Positions 26,101 through 34,924 of a DNA stretch of 64,000 nt are shown piece by piece. This DNA is from Pseudomonas delhiensis (GTDB lineage Bacteria > Pseudomonadota > Gammaproteobacteria > Pseudomonadales > Pseudomonadaceae): positions 62,001 through 126,000 of the forward strand of contig NZ_FZPC01000004.1 in the NCBI RefSeq assembly GCF_900187975.1. Direction: 5' to 3'. Each line of letters opens with the position of its first letter. Position 1 is the stretch's first letter. The position numbers and the translations under genes are program-made. Below the pieces are notes generated by a model that made no database searches, was not told the origin of the DNA, and saw only the letters and a list, made by a program, of their open reading frames with translations.

Positions 26101-27480
26101 AGCACCGGGGCCGAGCTGTTCGCCTTCATCCCCAGCGCGGTGATCGCCAACCTGAACATCCTCACCGCCAGCGACTACGGCAAGGAGCAGGGCACCGAGC
26201 ACCAGTACTTCGTCGACGGCACCCCGGTGGTGGCCGACGTCTACTACGGCTCGGCCTGGCACAAGGTGCTGGTCGGCAGCCTGGGCGCCGGCGGCCGCGA
26301 GGTCTTCGCCCTGGACGTGACCGACCCGGCCTCGCCGAGCCTGCTCTGGGAGTTCACCAGCGACAACGACTCGAGCCTCGGCTACACCGCCGCCAGGCCC
26401 AGCATCGCCCGCCTGCACGACGGCAAGTGGGTGGCCCTGGTGCCCAACGGCTACGAGAGCGGCAGCAACAGCGCCTCGCTGCTGATCATCGACATCCAGA
26501 CCGGTACCCTGCTGAGGAAGCTCACCGCCACGCCCAGCCTGACCAGCGCCGAGACCAGCGCGCTCGACAGCCTGGCCAACGGCCTGTCGCGGCTCTACGT
26601 GGCCGACGTGAACAGCGACGGCATCGCCGACTACGCCTACGCCGGCGACCTGCTGGGCGACCTCTGGCGCTTCGACCTGATCGACACCAGCGCCAGCAGC
26701 CCGCTCACCGCCAGCGCCGCCGACGCCAGGTTCGCCGTGGCCTTCGGCGGCAACCCGCTGTACGTGGCGCGCAATGCCAGCGGCACGCGTCAGCCGATCA
26801 CCGCGGCGCCGAGCCTGGTCGAGCACCCCACGGGCACCGGCTACATCGTCGCCTTCGGCAGCGGCCGCTACCTGACCACCTCGGACAAGACCTCCACCGC
26901 CACCCAGAGCGTCTACGGCATCTGGGACCGCAAGACCGCCGGCGAGGCCACCAGCGCCTCGCTGACCGCGGCCAGGACGCGCAGCGACCTGCAGCAGCAG
27001 ACGCTGACCGCCGGCACCACCGACGGCGTCACCACCTACAGCCTGAGCGACAGCGACGTCGACTGGTACGACAGCAGCGGCGACACCGCCGACGCCAACG
27101 TGGCCAAGTGGGGCTGGTACTTCGACTTCACCCAGAGCGGCGAGCGGCTGATCTACGACATGACGCTCTACGGCTCCAGCCTGATCTTCAGCAGCGTCAC
27201 GCCGCAGACCGGCACCTGCGCCGCGGGGCTGTCCGGCACCGTCTACGCGGTGGACCCGGAGAACGGCGGGCAGACCGACTACAACGTCTTCGACCTGGAC
27301 AACGACGGCACCTACGAGTCGGTGGCCGGCTTCGTCACCGGTGGCGGCGACATCACCCTGTCCGGTGGCTACACCTGGGGCAACTCCGAGGCCGCCAACA
27401 CCCTCGACGGCGTGGCCACCAGCACCGGCACGGTCAGCGGCCGGCGCAGCTGGCAGGTGCTGCCGAGCGATTCCAACTGA
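23158..27480 (+). CDS. pilY1: Type IV pilus tip adhesin / assembly factor PilY1
   Basis: 1440 residues with a signal peptide (cleavage near residue 22, LLCAGARA). The N-terminal half, variable in the family, begins LFVSNIAPPMNMLVVGRDQKLYFPAYNDASD with a calcium-loop-like DIDGDGQLD. The C-terminal half is the PilY1 beta-propeller (about 770-1350), containing VYVGANDGMLHAFNASTG and the calcium-binding loop DVNSDGIAD needed for pilus extension/retraction control. Further Asp-rich loops (DSDGDGTPD, DLDNDGTYE) are visible. PilY1 sits at the pilus tip and outer surface and mediates adhesion and surface sensing. Strong ribosome site GAGGAGG at about 23141; start 23158 begins the signal peptide. No PilY2-like gene separates it from pilE. 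Confidence 0.93.
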   Translation: MKPLRALALLLLSCLLCAGARASVLAQTPLFVSNIAPPMNMLVVGRDQKLYFPAYNDASDIDGDGQLDIYYKPSIDYTGYFDSYKCYSYDSSNNVFVPKSVTSTKKCSSQWSGDFLNYLTMSRLDVLRKVLYGGYRSTDSATATVLERAFIPNDAHSWGKEYKSVARDGYNIADYAPLSVPDSGKYILFANTSRPASGTSTLTGYSSSAVPRLRVISNTSYRIWNWVSREDPQATNTISSSTSVTPSPDMTVRVQACVSGLLESNCTQYGSVYKPTGVLHDYGASNKMYFGLVTGTYSNNLRGGVLRKAPASFSDEYTASTGRFLTDATSGTGCLNSRCYVNNSGIVANLDRLVYYQRCSSGTLLNPLTNGNCPDWGNPLGEMAYEALRYYAGKALNGNYAAGSIDTGLGLSSVTTWSNPYSTYPSCTRPFMTLMSDINPSYDSDVPGSTLGSDVKPTDDIGFDFASIGATLWSKEVGASAKVNIGESSGTTNDSAPTAKSASSFASIRGLAEEPTRQGSYSTAAVSYFGSQTALTSAGSNKVQSFSIALSSTLPNIRITTSKGTLKLVPFSMDVTQGVVSQITGFYIDTLTRDSSGNISTITFRVVYDDSAQGSDYDMDAIVLYTVTANSDGTVSVTAKTEYSVASYESHMGYTMSGTTKDGVYLEVTGGGSGNVQYKLDTPDGKYPGDCSASGASCAYLPGLANNSATITDTSGSGRNQTSTTRATYHTRTFTPSASTAVTTLQDPLWYAAKYGKSDLSTWDSDGDGTPDNYFLVSNPSKLASQLKSAFDDILQLNTSVTAVAVDSQSLDDGDYVYSTNFSSSDWTGDLIKKQKVKTTSSSGSTSTTTTTLWKASAQLPSSRNIYFARNGSLTAFTWANLSSAQQTALNRTAAGVVDSKGTTRVDFLRGSNTSFRSRSTLLGDIVNSSPVLVSGADYITARADALEGSTSYATYASGQASKPSAVYVGANDGMLHAFNASTGAELFAFIPSAVIANLNILTASDYGKEQGTEHQYFVDGTPVVADVYYGSAWHKVLVGSLGAGGREVFALDVTDPASPSLLWEFTSDNDSSLGYTAARPSIARLHDGKWVALVPNGYESGSNSASLLIIDIQTGTLLRKLTATPSLTSAETSALDSLANGLSRLYVADVNSDGIADYAYAGDLLGDLWRFDLIDTSASSPLTASAADARFAVAFGGNPLYVARNASGTRQPITAAPSLVEHPTGTGYIVAFGSGRYLTTSDKTSTATQSVYGIWDRKTAGEATSASLTAARTRSDLQQQTLTAGTTDGVTTYSLSDSDVDWYDSSGDTADANVAKWGWYFDFTQSGERLIYDMTLYGSSLIFSSVTPQTGTCAAGLSGTVYAVDPENGGQTDYNVFDLDNDGTYESVAGFVTGGGDITLSGGYTWGNSEAANTLDGVATSTGTVSGRRSWQVLPSDSN

Positions 27481-27491
27481 AAGGGCCAGCG

Positions 27492-27905
27492 ATGAAACCT
27501 GCACAGCGAAGCCGCGGCTTCACCCTGATAGAAATGATGATCGTCGTGGTCATCCTGGCGATACTCGCGGCCATCGCGCTGCCCAGCTACCAGAAGTACG
27601 TGCTGCGCAGCCACCGCGCCGAGGGCCAGGCGCTGCTGAGCGAGGCGGCGGCGCGGCAGGAGCGCTACTTCGCGCAGAACAACAGCTACGCCAGCACCGC
27701 CGCGGCGCTGAACATGACCAGCTACGTCGCCAGCCTGCAGTACTACGGCCTGGCCATCTCCAACGTCAGCGCCTCGACCTACACCCTGACCGCCACGGCC
27801 ACCGGCAGCCAGGCCAGGGACAGCGAATGCCTGACGCTGACCCTCGACCAGGCCGGCACCCGCGGCGCCAGCGGCACCGGCACGGCCAGCACCTGCTGGC
27901 AATGA
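27492..27905 (+). CDS. pilE: Minor pilin PilE
   Basis: 137 residues. Leader MKPAQRSRG then FTLIEMMIVVVILAILAAIA, with Gly -1 and Glu5, followed by LPSYQKYVLRSHRAEGQALL and AARQERYFAQNNSYAS, highly typical of PilE/ComP-type minor pilins. Cys residues near the end (ECLTLTLDQ.., STCWQ) form the C-terminal disulfide loop. Last gene of the operon, 11 bases after pilY1. Confident. Confidence 0.92.
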   Translation: MKPAQRSRGFTLIEMMIVVVILAILAAIALPSYQKYVLRSHRAEGQALLSEAAARQERYFAQNNSYASTAAALNMTSYVASLQYYGLAISNVSASTYTLTATATGSQARDSECLTLTLDQAGTRGASGTGTASTCWQ

Positions 27906-27960
27906 GCCAGGGCGAAAGCGTGCGATAGGCGAACACTGCGCCACAGGTCGAATTGCGCCG

Positions 27961-27987
27961 CCGGCCATCCCACCTTAGGGTGGCCGG
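27961..27987. terminator. Possible terminator hairpin after pilE
   Basis: CCGGCCA (27961-27967) and TGGCCGG (27981-27987) with inner CCC/GGG. No T-run follows, so a rho-independent function is doubtful. It lies in the 231-base gap between pilE and benR. Confidence 0.35.
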
Positions 27988-28136
27988 ACGGTATGCGGGC
28001 CAGCCGTCCCCGGATCGGGGTGGCCGCGCGACCGTCCGTCCTCTGCCGGGCCCTGCCGTCCCGGCCACGGCATAGACTGGACGGGCACGAGCCGCGACGA
28101 AGAGCGCGGACGACTACAACAAGAGTGAGTGCCTGT

Positions 28137-29090
28137 ATGCAGAACCTGCTGAGCGAGCGCAGCCGGATCTTCGAACGCGCCGACCCCTACGCGGTGTCCG
28201 GCTACGTCAACCAGCACGTCGGCAACCACGCCCTGCGCATGCCCGCCCACGGCCGCCCCGAGGCCAGCCTCAACCACCGCAAGTTCGCCAGCCTCGACCT
28301 CTGCCGCATCAGCTACGGCGCCGCGGTGCGCGTCACCTCGCCGGCGCTGGAGACCATCTACCACCTGCAGGTGCTGCTGCACGGCCACTGCCTGTGGCGC
28401 GGCCAGGGCCGGGAACACTACCTGGAGCCCGGCGAGCTGCTGCTGATCAACCCGGACGACCCGGTCGACCTGACCTACTCGGACGACTGCGAGAAATTCA
28501 TCATCAAGATCCCCACCGCGGTGCTCGAAGGCGTCTGCGCCGAACAGCGCTGGGCCCACCCGCGCCAGGGCCCGCGCTTCACCGAGAGCCGCTACCGCCT
28601 GGGCGAGCTGGAAGGCTTCGTCAACCTGCTGGGCATGGTCTGCATGGAAGCCGAGGCCGGCGAGCGCCTGCCGCGCATCGAGGAGCACTACCAGCAGATC
28701 GTCGCCAGCAAGCTGCTGACCCTGCTGCAGACCAACGTCAGCCGCGAATGCCTGGCCGCGCCCATGGCCTCGTTCGAGCGCATCGACGACTACATCGAGC
28801 GCAACCTCAAGCAGGACATCGACATCGAGGAACTGGCCCGCCAGGCCAGGATGAGCCTGCGCTCGCTCTACGCCCTGTTCGAACGCCACGCCAGCAGCAC
28901 CCCACGCCAGTACATCCGCCAGCGCAAGCTCGAACGCATCCGCGCAAGCCTCGCCGACCCCAGCTGCAACGTGCGCAACGTCACCGAGCTGGCGCTGGAC
29001 TACGGCTTCCTGCACCTGGGGCGCTTCTCCGAGAGCTACCGCCAGCAGTTCGGCGAGCTGCCCTCGGAAACCTTCAAGCGCCGCGGCTGA
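28137..29090 (+). CDS. benR: AraC/XylS-family regulator BenR
   Basis: 317 residues. The C-terminal AraC domain has two HTHs: helix pairs in IDIEELARQARMSLRSLYAL and VTELALDYGFLHLGRFSESY. The N-terminal half matches BenR/XylS throughout, for example FASLDLCRISYG, SPALETIYHLQVLLHG and GELLLINPDDPVDLTYS. BenR binds benzoate and activates the ben genes; two consensus XylS/BenR half-sites lie before benA. It precedes benA by 480 bases on the same strand. Start 28137 gives the family length; the frame is open further upstream but without conserved residues. Confidence 0.92.
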   Translation: MQNLLSERSRIFERADPYAVSGYVNQHVGNHALRMPAHGRPEASLNHRKFASLDLCRISYGAAVRVTSPALETIYHLQVLLHGHCLWRGQGREHYLEPGELLLINPDDPVDLTYSDDCEKFIIKIPTAVLEGVCAEQRWAHPRQGPRFTESRYRLGELEGFVNLLGMVCMEAEAGERLPRIEEHYQQIVASKLLTLLQTNVSRECLAAPMASFERIDDYIERNLKQDIDIEELARQARMSLRSLYALFERHASSTPRQYIRQRKLERIRASLADPSCNVRNVTELALDYGFLHLGRFSESYRQQFGELPSETFKRRG

Positions 29091-29470
29091 TACCGGGCGG
29101 CATTCGCGGTTATCCGCCGTTGGCCGTGCCACCGGGGCGTCCGGCGTGGCCGGTGAATCCAATCGCGGACGGAGTCCGCTCCGTCCGTGCCATGCCATTC
29201 CCCTGTAGGAGCGCGCCCTGCGCGCGAATCGCGGGCAGGGCCCGCTCCTACGTCCGTGCTTCCTGGAACCGTAGGAGCGGACTCTGTCCGCGATTCGGCG
29301 GATAACGCCGTAGGCGTTATGCGCCCTACGGGTTTCCAGAGGAATATCCGCGCGCACCGGAACGCCCCTTCAGAAGGCCGAGCGAAACCGGCGCTCAGGA
29401 GGTCATGCGACATGGATGTCGACCCCGCACCCCCTCAATCCCCACCCCCTGAAACACCTCGCAACCCCGC
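29091..29470. repeat. REP cluster and solo palindromic arm between benR and benA
   Basis: The stretch holds GCGGACGGAGTCCGCTCCG (about 29164-29182), GTAGGAGCGCGCCCTGCGCG with the inverted GCAGGGCCCGCTCCTAC (29205-29251), GTAGGAGCGGACTCTGTCCG (29272-29291) and a solo GTAGGGCG-family arm, CGGCGGATAACGCC.. to ..CCCTACG (29297-29330). Nothing else was recognised until the benA operators. Confidence 0.8.
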
Positions 29471-29471
29471 C

Positions 29472-29507
29472 TGCAAAAACCGGATAACGCTCTGCACAAA
29501 GCGGATA
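29472..29507 (+). promoter_or_regulatory. Two BenR/XylS half-sites of the benA promoter
   Basis: TGCA-N6-GGATA at 29472-29486 and again at 29493-29507, starts 21 bases apart, exactly the direct-repeat geometry of XylS-type operators. A TAACCT box at 29529-29534 could be the -10 element. Transcript start would be about 30 bases before benA. Confidence 0.85.
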
Positions 29508-29570
29508 TTGCCCCCGCCCACCCAGCCCTAACCTGAGCCTGCCTGAACAATAACAACGGAGGCCCCGGCC

Positions 29571-30935
29571 ATGACCCTGGGTATCGACTACTTGCGTTCC
29601 CTGCTCGAAGAAGACCCCGTCAAGGGCGTCTACCGCTGCAAGCGCGAAATGTTCACCGACCCGCGCCTGTTCGAACTGGAGATGAAGCACATCTTCGAAG
29701 GCAACTGGGTCTACCTCGCCCACGAAAGCCAGATTCCCGAGAAGAACGACTTCCTGACCACCCTGATCGGTCGCCAGTCGATCTTCATCGCGCGCAACAA
29801 GGAAGGCCAGCTCAATGCCTTCCTCAATGCCTGCAGCCACAAGGGCGCCATGCTCTGCCGGCACAAGTCGGGCAACCGCTCCAGCTACACCTGCCCGTTC
29901 CACGGCTGGACCTTCAACAACTCCGGCAAGCTGCTCAAGGTCAAGGACCCGGCCGAGGCCGGCTACCCGTCGAGCTTCAACTGCGAAGGCTCGCACGACC
30001 TGACCAAGGTGGCGCGCTTCGAGTCCTACCGCGGCTTCCTCTTCGGCAGCCTCAACCCCGACGTGCGCCCGCTGGTGGAGCACCTGGGCGAGTCGGCGAA
30101 GATCATCGACATGATCGTCGACCAGTCCCCCGAGGGCCTGGAAGTGCTGCGCGGCTCCTCCACCTACATCTACGAGGGCAACTGGAAGCTCACCGCCGAG
30201 AACGGCGCCGACGGCTACCACGTCAGTTCCGTGCACTGGAACTACGCCGCCACCCAGAACCAGCGCAAGCAGCGCGAGGCCGGCGAGGAAGTGAAGACCA
30301 TGAGCGCCGGTGGCTGGGCCAAGCACGGCGGCGGCTTCTACTCCTTCGAGCACGGCCACATGCTGCTCTGGACGCGCTGGGCCAACCCCGAGGACCGCCC
30401 GGCCTACGAGCGCCGCGAACAGCTCGCCGCCGACTTCGGCCAGGCCCGCGCCGACTGGATGATCCAGAACTCGCGCAACCTCTGCCTGTACCCCAACGTC
30501 TACCTGATGGACCAGTTCAGCTCGCAGATCCGCATCGCCCGGCCCATCGACGTCAACCGCACCGAGATCACCATCTACTGCATCGCGCCCAGGGGCGAAA
30601 GCATGGAGGCCCGCGCCCAGCGCATCCGCCAGTACGAGGACTTCTTCAACGTCAGCGGCATGGCCACCCCGGACGACCTGGAGGAGTTCCGCTCCTGCCA
30701 GCAGGCCTACCAGGGCAGCGCCGAGGGCTGGAACGACATGTCCCGTGGCGCCGCCCACTGGATCCAGGGCGCCGACGAAGCCGCGCAGGAGATCGAACTG
30801 CACCCGCAACTGTCCGGCGTGCGCACCGAGGACGAAGGCCTGTTCGTGCTGCAGCACAAGTACTGGCTGGAAGCGATGACCCAGGCCCTGGCCGCCGAAC
30901 AGGCCAAGCGCATTCCGCTCGAGGAGGCCGTGTGA
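29571..30935 (+). CDS. benA: Benzoate 1,2-dioxygenase alpha subunit
   Basis: 454 residues. The Rieske centre is CSH (88-90) and CPFH (108-111). The catalytic domain carries the bridging Asp and mononuclear iron ligands in [16 protein letters not shown] (D214, H217, H222). With BenB it forms the terminal oxygenase that cis-dihydroxylates benzoate; electrons come from BenC. The sequence follows Pseudomonas BenA closely, and an XylX-type toluate dioxygenase with the same fold is the alternative; the BenK/BenE neighbours and CatBCA argue for benzoate. Start has a GGAGGC ribosome site. It overlaps benB by one base. Confidence 0.93.
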   Translation: MTLGIDYLRSLLEEDPVKGVYRCKREMFTDPRLFELEMKHIFEGNWVYLAHESQIPEKNDFLTTLIGRQSIFIARNKEGQLNAFLNACSHKGAMLCRHKSGNRSSYTCPFHGWTFNNSGKLLKVKDPAEAGYPSSFNCEGSHDLTKVARFESYRGFLFGSLNPDVRPLVEHLGESAKIIDMIVDQSPEGLEVLRGSSTYIYEGNWKLTAENGADGYHVSSVHWNYAATQNQRKQREAGEEVKTMSAGGWAKHGGGFYSFEHGHMLLWTRWANPEDRPAYERREQLAADFGQARADWMIQNSRNLCLYPNVYLMDQFSSQIRIARPIDVNRTEITIYCIAPRGESMEARAQRIRQYEDFFNVSGMATPDDLEEFRSCQQAYQGSAEGWNDMSRGAAHWIQGADEAAQEIELHPQLSGVRTEDEGLFVLQHKYWLEAMTQALAAEQAKRIPLEEAV

Positions 30936-31420
30936 TGAGCCGCTACGAAACCGTCCGCGACTTCCTCTACCGCGAAGCCCGCTACCTCGACGACAAGGAC
31001 TGGGACGCCTGGCTGGAGCTGTACGCCAGCGACGCCAGCTTCTGGATGCCGGCCTGGGACGACCGCGACGAGCTGACCCAGGACCCGCAGCGGGAAATCT
31101 CGCTGATCTGGTACGGCAACCGCGGCGGCCTGGAAGACCGCGTGTTCCGCATCAAGACCGAGCGCTCCAGCGCGACCATGCCGGACACCCGCACCTCGCA
31201 CAACATCAGCAACATCGAGGTGCTGGGCGAGGAGGACGGCATCTGCCAGGTGCGCTTCAACTGGCACACCCTGAGCTTCCGCTACAAGACCACCGACAGC
31301 TACTTCGGCACCAGCTTCTACGCCATCGACCTGCGCGGCGACAACCCGCTGATCAAGGCCAAGAAGGTGGTGCTGAAGAACGACTACGTCCGCCAGGTCA
31401 TCGACATCTACCACATCTGA
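30935..31420 (+). CDS. benB: Benzoate 1,2-dioxygenase beta subunit
   Basis: 161 residues of the small-subunit (SnoaL-like) fold: YREARYLDDKDWDAWLELYA at the N-terminus and WHTLSFRYKTTDSYFG plus YVRQVIDIYHI at the C-terminus are typical for BenB/XylY. It has no cofactor and stabilises the alpha3beta3 hexamer. ATG 30935 overlaps the benA stop codon (TGATG), implying translational coupling; the in-frame GTG three bases earlier is less likely. Confidence 0.92.
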   Translation: MSRYETVRDFLYREARYLDDKDWDAWLELYASDASFWMPAWDDRDELTQDPQREISLIWYGNRGGLEDRVFRIKTERSSATMPDTRTSHNISNIEVLGEEDGICQVRFNWHTLSFRYKTTDSYFGTSFYAIDLRGDNPLIKAKKVVLKNDYVRQVIDIYHI

Positions 31421-31430
31421 GGTGGCCGCC

Positions 31431-32444
31431 ATGAGCTATTCGATCGCACTGAACTTCGAGGACGGCGTCACCCGCTTCATCGACGCCACCCCCGGCGAGA
31501 CCGTGGCCGACGCGGCCTACCGCCAGGGCGTGAACATCCCCCTGGACTGCCGCGACGGCGCCTGCGGCACCTGCAAGTGCTTCGCCGAGGCCGGCCGCTA
31601 CGACCTGGGCCAGGACTACATCGAGGATGCGCTGAGCGAAGAGGAAGCCGGGCAGGGCTACGTGCTGACCTGCCAGATGCGCGCCGAAAGCGACTGCGTG
31701 GTGCGCGTGCCTGCCTCCTCGGACGTCTGCAAGACCCAGCAGGCCAGCTACCAGGCGGCCATCAGCGAGGTGCGCCAGCTCTCCGAGAGCACCATCGCCC
31801 TGTCGGTCAAGGGCGAATCCCTGAGCAAGCTGGCCTTCCTGCCGGGGCAGTACGTCAACCTGCAGGTGCCGGGCAGCGACCAGAGCCGCGCCTATTCCTT
31901 CAGCTCGCTGCAGAAGGGCGGCGAGGTCAGCTTCCTGATCCGCAACGTGCCGGGCGGGCTGATGAGCAGCTTCCTCACCAGCCTGGCCAAGGCCGGCGAC
32001 AGCCTGGAACTGGCCGGCCCGTTAGGCAGCTTCTACCTGCGCGACATCAAGCGCCCGCTGTTGCTGCTGGCCGGCGGCACGGGCCTGGCGCCCTTCACGG
32101 CGATGCTGGAGAAGATCGCCGAGCAGGGCAGCGAGCACCCGCTGCACCTGATCTACGGGGTGACCAACGACTTCGACCTGGTGGAGCTGGACCGGCTCGA
32201 GGCCTTCGCCGCGCGCATCCCCAACTTCAGCTTCAGCGCCTGCGTGGCCAACCCCGAGAGCAGCTATCCGCAGAAGGGCTACGTCACCCAGCACATCGAA
32301 CCCAGGCACCTCAACGAAGGCGAGGTGGACATCTACCTGTGCGGCCCGCCGCCGATGGTCGAGGCGGTCAGCGCCTACATCCGCGAGCAGGGCATCACGC
32401 CGGCGAATTTCTACTACGAGAAGTTCGCGGCCAGCGCGGCGTGA
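31431..32444 (+). CDS. benC: Benzoate 1,2-dioxygenase reductase
   Basis: 337 residues: an N-terminal plant-type [2Fe-2S] ferredoxin (Cys 40, 45, 48 and 81 in LDCRDGACGTCKC and VLTCQM), an FAD domain (RAYSFSS, residues about 159-165) and an NAD domain (LLAGGTGLAPF, about 208-218; CGPPPMVE near the C-terminus). It passes electrons from NADH to the Rieske centre of BenA. Ten-base gap after benB. The operon is interrupted after this gene by repeat DNA before benD. Confidence 0.93.
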   Translation: MSYSIALNFEDGVTRFIDATPGETVADAAYRQGVNIPLDCRDGACGTCKCFAEAGRYDLGQDYIEDALSEEEAGQGYVLTCQMRAESDCVVRVPASSDVCKTQQASYQAAISEVRQLSESTIALSVKGESLSKLAFLPGQYVNLQVPGSDQSRAYSFSSLQKGGEVSFLIRNVPGGLMSSFLTSLAKAGDSLELAGPLGSFYLRDIKRPLLLLAGGTGLAPFTAMLEKIAEQGSEHPLHLIYGVTNDFDLVELDRLEAFAARIPNFSFSACVANPESSYPQKGYVTQHIEPRHLNEGEVDIYLCGPPPMVEAVSAYIREQGITPANFYYEKFAASAA

Positions 32445-32463
32445 TGGGGGCGCTGTAAGAGCC

Positions 32464-32630
32464 CCTCTCCCTAACCCTCTCCCGCAAGCGGGAGAGGGGA
32501 CCGTCCGTGCCACGGTGGAATTCGATGTTAGCCGGCTATCACGAAGCACCGATATCTGCCCGAGCACCGAATGCAACCGAGGTGCACGGATAGCTCCCTC
32601 TCCCTTCAGGGAGAGGGCGGGGGGAGAGGG
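32464..32630. repeat. Composite CTCTCCC element inside the ben operon
   Basis: Outer arms CCCTCTCCCT..CCCGCAAGCGGGAGAGGGG (32464-32500) and CCCTCTCCCTTCAGGGAGAG plus GGGGGGAGAGGG (32595-32630) flank a 95-base spacer containing GTTAGCCGGC. A closely similar composite is at 57280-57428. It separates benC from benD. Confidence 0.8.
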
Positions 32631-32681
32631 CAGCCGGACACCGCACCCACCTCCCAGGACGCAACCATTACCGAGGTAACC

Positions 32682-33455
32682 ATGAACAGATTCGCCAACA
32701 AGGTCGCCATCGTCACCGGCGCCGCCCAGGGCATCGGCCGCCGCGTCGCCGAGCGCCTGGCCGAGGAGGGCGCCCGCCTGGTGGCGGTGGACCGCTCCGA
32801 GCTGGTCCACGAGCTGCAGGACGAACTCGGCCAGCGCGCCGAGGTGCTGACCCTCACCGCCGACCTCGAGCAGTTCGCCGAGGCCCAGCGCGTGGTCAAT
32901 GAGGCCGTGCAGCGCTTCGGCCGCCTGGACGTGCTGGTCAACAACGTCGGCGGCACCATCTGGGCCAAGCCCTATGAGCACTACGCCGAGCACGAGATCG
33001 AGGCCGAGGTGCGCCGCTCGCTGTTCCCCACCCTGTGGTGTTGCCGCGCCGCGCTGGCGCCGATGCTGGAGCAGGGCGGCGGGGCCATCGTCAACGTCTC
33101 CTCCATCGCCACCCGCGGCGTCAACCGCGTGCCCTACGGCGCGGCCAAGGGCGGGGTGAACGCGCTGACCGCCTGCCTGGCCTTCGAGACCGCCGAGCGC
33201 GGCATCCGCGTCAACGCCACCGCGCCGGGCGGTACCGAGGCGCCGCCGCGGCGCATCCCGCGCAACGCCGCCGAGCAGAGCGCGCAGGAGAAGGCCTGGT
33301 ACCAGCAGATCGTCGACCAGACCGTGCAGAGCAGCCTGATGAAGCGCTACGGCAGCATCGACGAACAGGTCGGCGCCATCCTCTTCCTGGCCTCCGACGA
33401 AGCCTCCTACATCACCGGCGTGACCCTGCCGGTAGGCGGTGGCGACCTGGGCTGA
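32682..33455 (+). CDS. benD: cis-1,2-dihydroxycyclohexadiene carboxylate dehydrogenase BenD
   Basis: 257-residue short-chain dehydrogenase. NAD-binding TGAAQGIG at 12-19, NNVGG near 87-91, catalytic Ser140/141, Tyr152 and Lys156 in VNVSSIATRGVNRVPYGAAK. BenD oxidises and decarboxylates the cis-diol from BenABC to catechol. A conserved PGGTEAPPRRIPRN segment is typical of BenD/XylL. Start 32682 follows a GAGGTAACC ribosome site. The gap of 237 bases from benC is filled by repeats, unusual for this operon. Confidence 0.92.
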   Translation: MNRFANKVAIVTGAAQGIGRRVAERLAEEGARLVAVDRSELVHELQDELGQRAEVLTLTADLEQFAEAQRVVNEAVQRFGRLDVLVNNVGGTIWAKPYEHYAEHEIEAEVRRSLFPTLWCCRAALAPMLEQGGGAIVNVSSIATRGVNRVPYGAAKGGVNALTACLAFETAERGIRVNATAPGGTEAPPRRIPRNAAEQSAQEKAWYQQIVDQTVQSSLMKRYGSIDEQVGAILFLASDEASYITGVTLPVGGGDLG

Positions 33456-33476
33456 AAACCCGACCCGAACCAACCC

Positions 33477-33514
33477 GTAGGATGGGTATCGCCTCCGGCT
33501 CAACGCCATCCTAC
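33477..33514. repeat. GTAGGATGGGT-type palindrome
   Basis: GTAGGATGGGTATCGC and the inverted GCTCAACGCCATCCTAC face each other within 38 bases between benD and benK. This is another widespread Pseudomonas intergenic repeat. Confidence 0.7.
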
Positions 33515-33581
33515 GCAACCGAGCGGTGCCCGGCACTGCCCGAACGGCTTCTCGCACAACAACAAAAAAGAGAGTGACGCC

Positions 33582-34910
33582 ATGCGGAAAATCGACGTAC
33601 ACGAGGTCATCGACAACGCGCGCTTCGGCCGCTTCCATTGGCGCGTGGTGGCCTGGTGCGCCCTGCTGCTGATCTTCGACGGCTACGACCTGTTCATCTA
33701 TGGCGTGGTATTGCCGGTGCTGATGAAGGAATGGAGCCTGAGCCCGCTGCAGGCCGGCGCCCTGGGCAGCTACGCGCTGTTCGGGATGATGGCCGGGGCG
33801 CTGTTCTTCGGCCCGCTGGCCGACAAGGTCGGGCGCAAGAAGGGCATCGCCATCTGCTTCGTGCTCTTCTCCGGCTTCACCGTGCTCAACGGCTTCGCCA
33901 GCAACCCCACGCAGTTCGGCATCTGCCGCTTCATGGCCGGCCTGGGCATCGGCGGGCTGATGCCCAACGTGGTGGCGCTGATGAACGAATACGCGCCGAA
34001 GAAACTGCGCAGCACCCTGGTGGCGGTGATGTTCAGCGGCTACTCCCTGGGCGGCATGCTCTCCGCCGGCGTGGGCATCTACATGCTGCCGCGCTTCGGC
34101 TGGGAGGCGATGTTCTTCGCCGCGCTGCTGCCGCTGTTGCTGCTGCCGCTGATCCTCTGGCAACTGCCCGAGTCGGTGGGCTTCCTGCTGCGCCAGGGCC
34201 GCACCGGCCAGGCCCGCGCCATCCTGCGCCGCGTCAGCCCGGAAAGCGCGCTGGACGACACCAGCGAACTGCACCTGGACGAGGGCAAGCCCCGGGGCGC
34301 GCCGGTGCTGGAACTGTTCCGCGAGGGCCGGGCGCTGCGCACCCTGATGCTCTGGGTGGCGTTCTTCTGCTGCCTGCTGATGGTCTACGCGCTCAGCTCC
34401 TGGCTGCCGAAGCTGATGGCCAACGCCGGCTACAGCCTGGGTTCGAGCCTGTCGTTCCTGCTGGCGCTGAACTTCGGCGGCATGTTCGGGGCGATCTTCG
34501 GCGGTTGGCTGGGCGACCGCTTCAACCTGCCCAGGGTGGTGGCGCTGTTCTTCGTCGCCGCCGCCGTTTCCATCACCCTGCTGGGCTTCAACAGCCCGAT
34601 GCCGGTGCTCTACCTGCTGATCGGCATCGCCGGGGCCACCACCATCGGCACGCAGATCCTGCTCTACGCCACCGCCGCGCAGTTCTACGGCCTGGCCATC
34701 CGCTCCACGGGCCTGGGCTGGGCCTCGGGCATCGGCCGCAACGGCGCCATCGTCGGCCCGCTGCTGGGCGGCTCGCTGCTGGCCATCGAGCTGCCGCTGC
34801 ACCTGAACTTCATGGCCTTCGCCATCCCCGGCGCGCTGGCGGCGCTGGCCATGTACCTGGTCAGCCGGCGCAGCCTGGCGGTCGCCCCCCTGGCCGGAGC
34901 CCAGGCGTGA
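33582..34910 (+). CDS. benK: Benzoate:H+ symporter BenK (MFS, AAHS family)
   Basis: 442 residues with 12 membrane segments. AAHS signatures: LLIFDGYDLFIYGVVLPVL in TM1 and GPLADKVGRKKG in the 2-3 loop; GMFGAIFGGWLGDRFN near TM7-8. BenK imports benzoate with a proton. The position after benD and before catR supports the name over PcaK-like homologues. Ribosome site AAAGAGAG precedes 33582. Confidence 0.9.
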   Translation: MRKIDVHEVIDNARFGRFHWRVVAWCALLLIFDGYDLFIYGVVLPVLMKEWSLSPLQAGALGSYALFGMMAGALFFGPLADKVGRKKGIAICFVLFSGFTVLNGFASNPTQFGICRFMAGLGIGGLMPNVVALMNEYAPKKLRSTLVAVMFSGYSLGGMLSAGVGIYMLPRFGWEAMFFAALLPLLLLPLILWQLPESVGFLLRQGRTGQARAILRRVSPESALDDTSELHLDEGKPRGAPVLELFREGRALRTLMLWVAFFCCLLMVYALSSWLPKLMANAGYSLGSSLSFLLALNFGGMFGAIFGGWLGDRFNLPRVVALFFVAAAVSITLLGFNSPMPVLYLLIGIAGATTIGTQILLYATAAQFYGLAIRSTGLGWASGIGRNGAIVGPLLGGSLLAIELPLHLNFMAFAIPGALAALAMYLVSRRSLAVAPLAGAQA

Positions 34911-34924
34911 AGCGCCGCGCCGGC

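Noticed and set aside
23056..27504. 1482-codon open frame on the minus strand opposite pilY1
   Set aside because: Composition is that of an antisense shadow (runs of Gly, Ala, Val, Gln, His); high-GC codon bias keeps the frame open. PilY1 on the plus strand has a signal peptide and family motifs.
29571..32444. Assignment of the ben genes as xylXYZ (toluate dioxygenase)
   Set aside because: Sequences cannot fully exclude it, but benK, benE, benF and catBCA neighbours and absence of meta-cleavage xyl genes favour benzoate.
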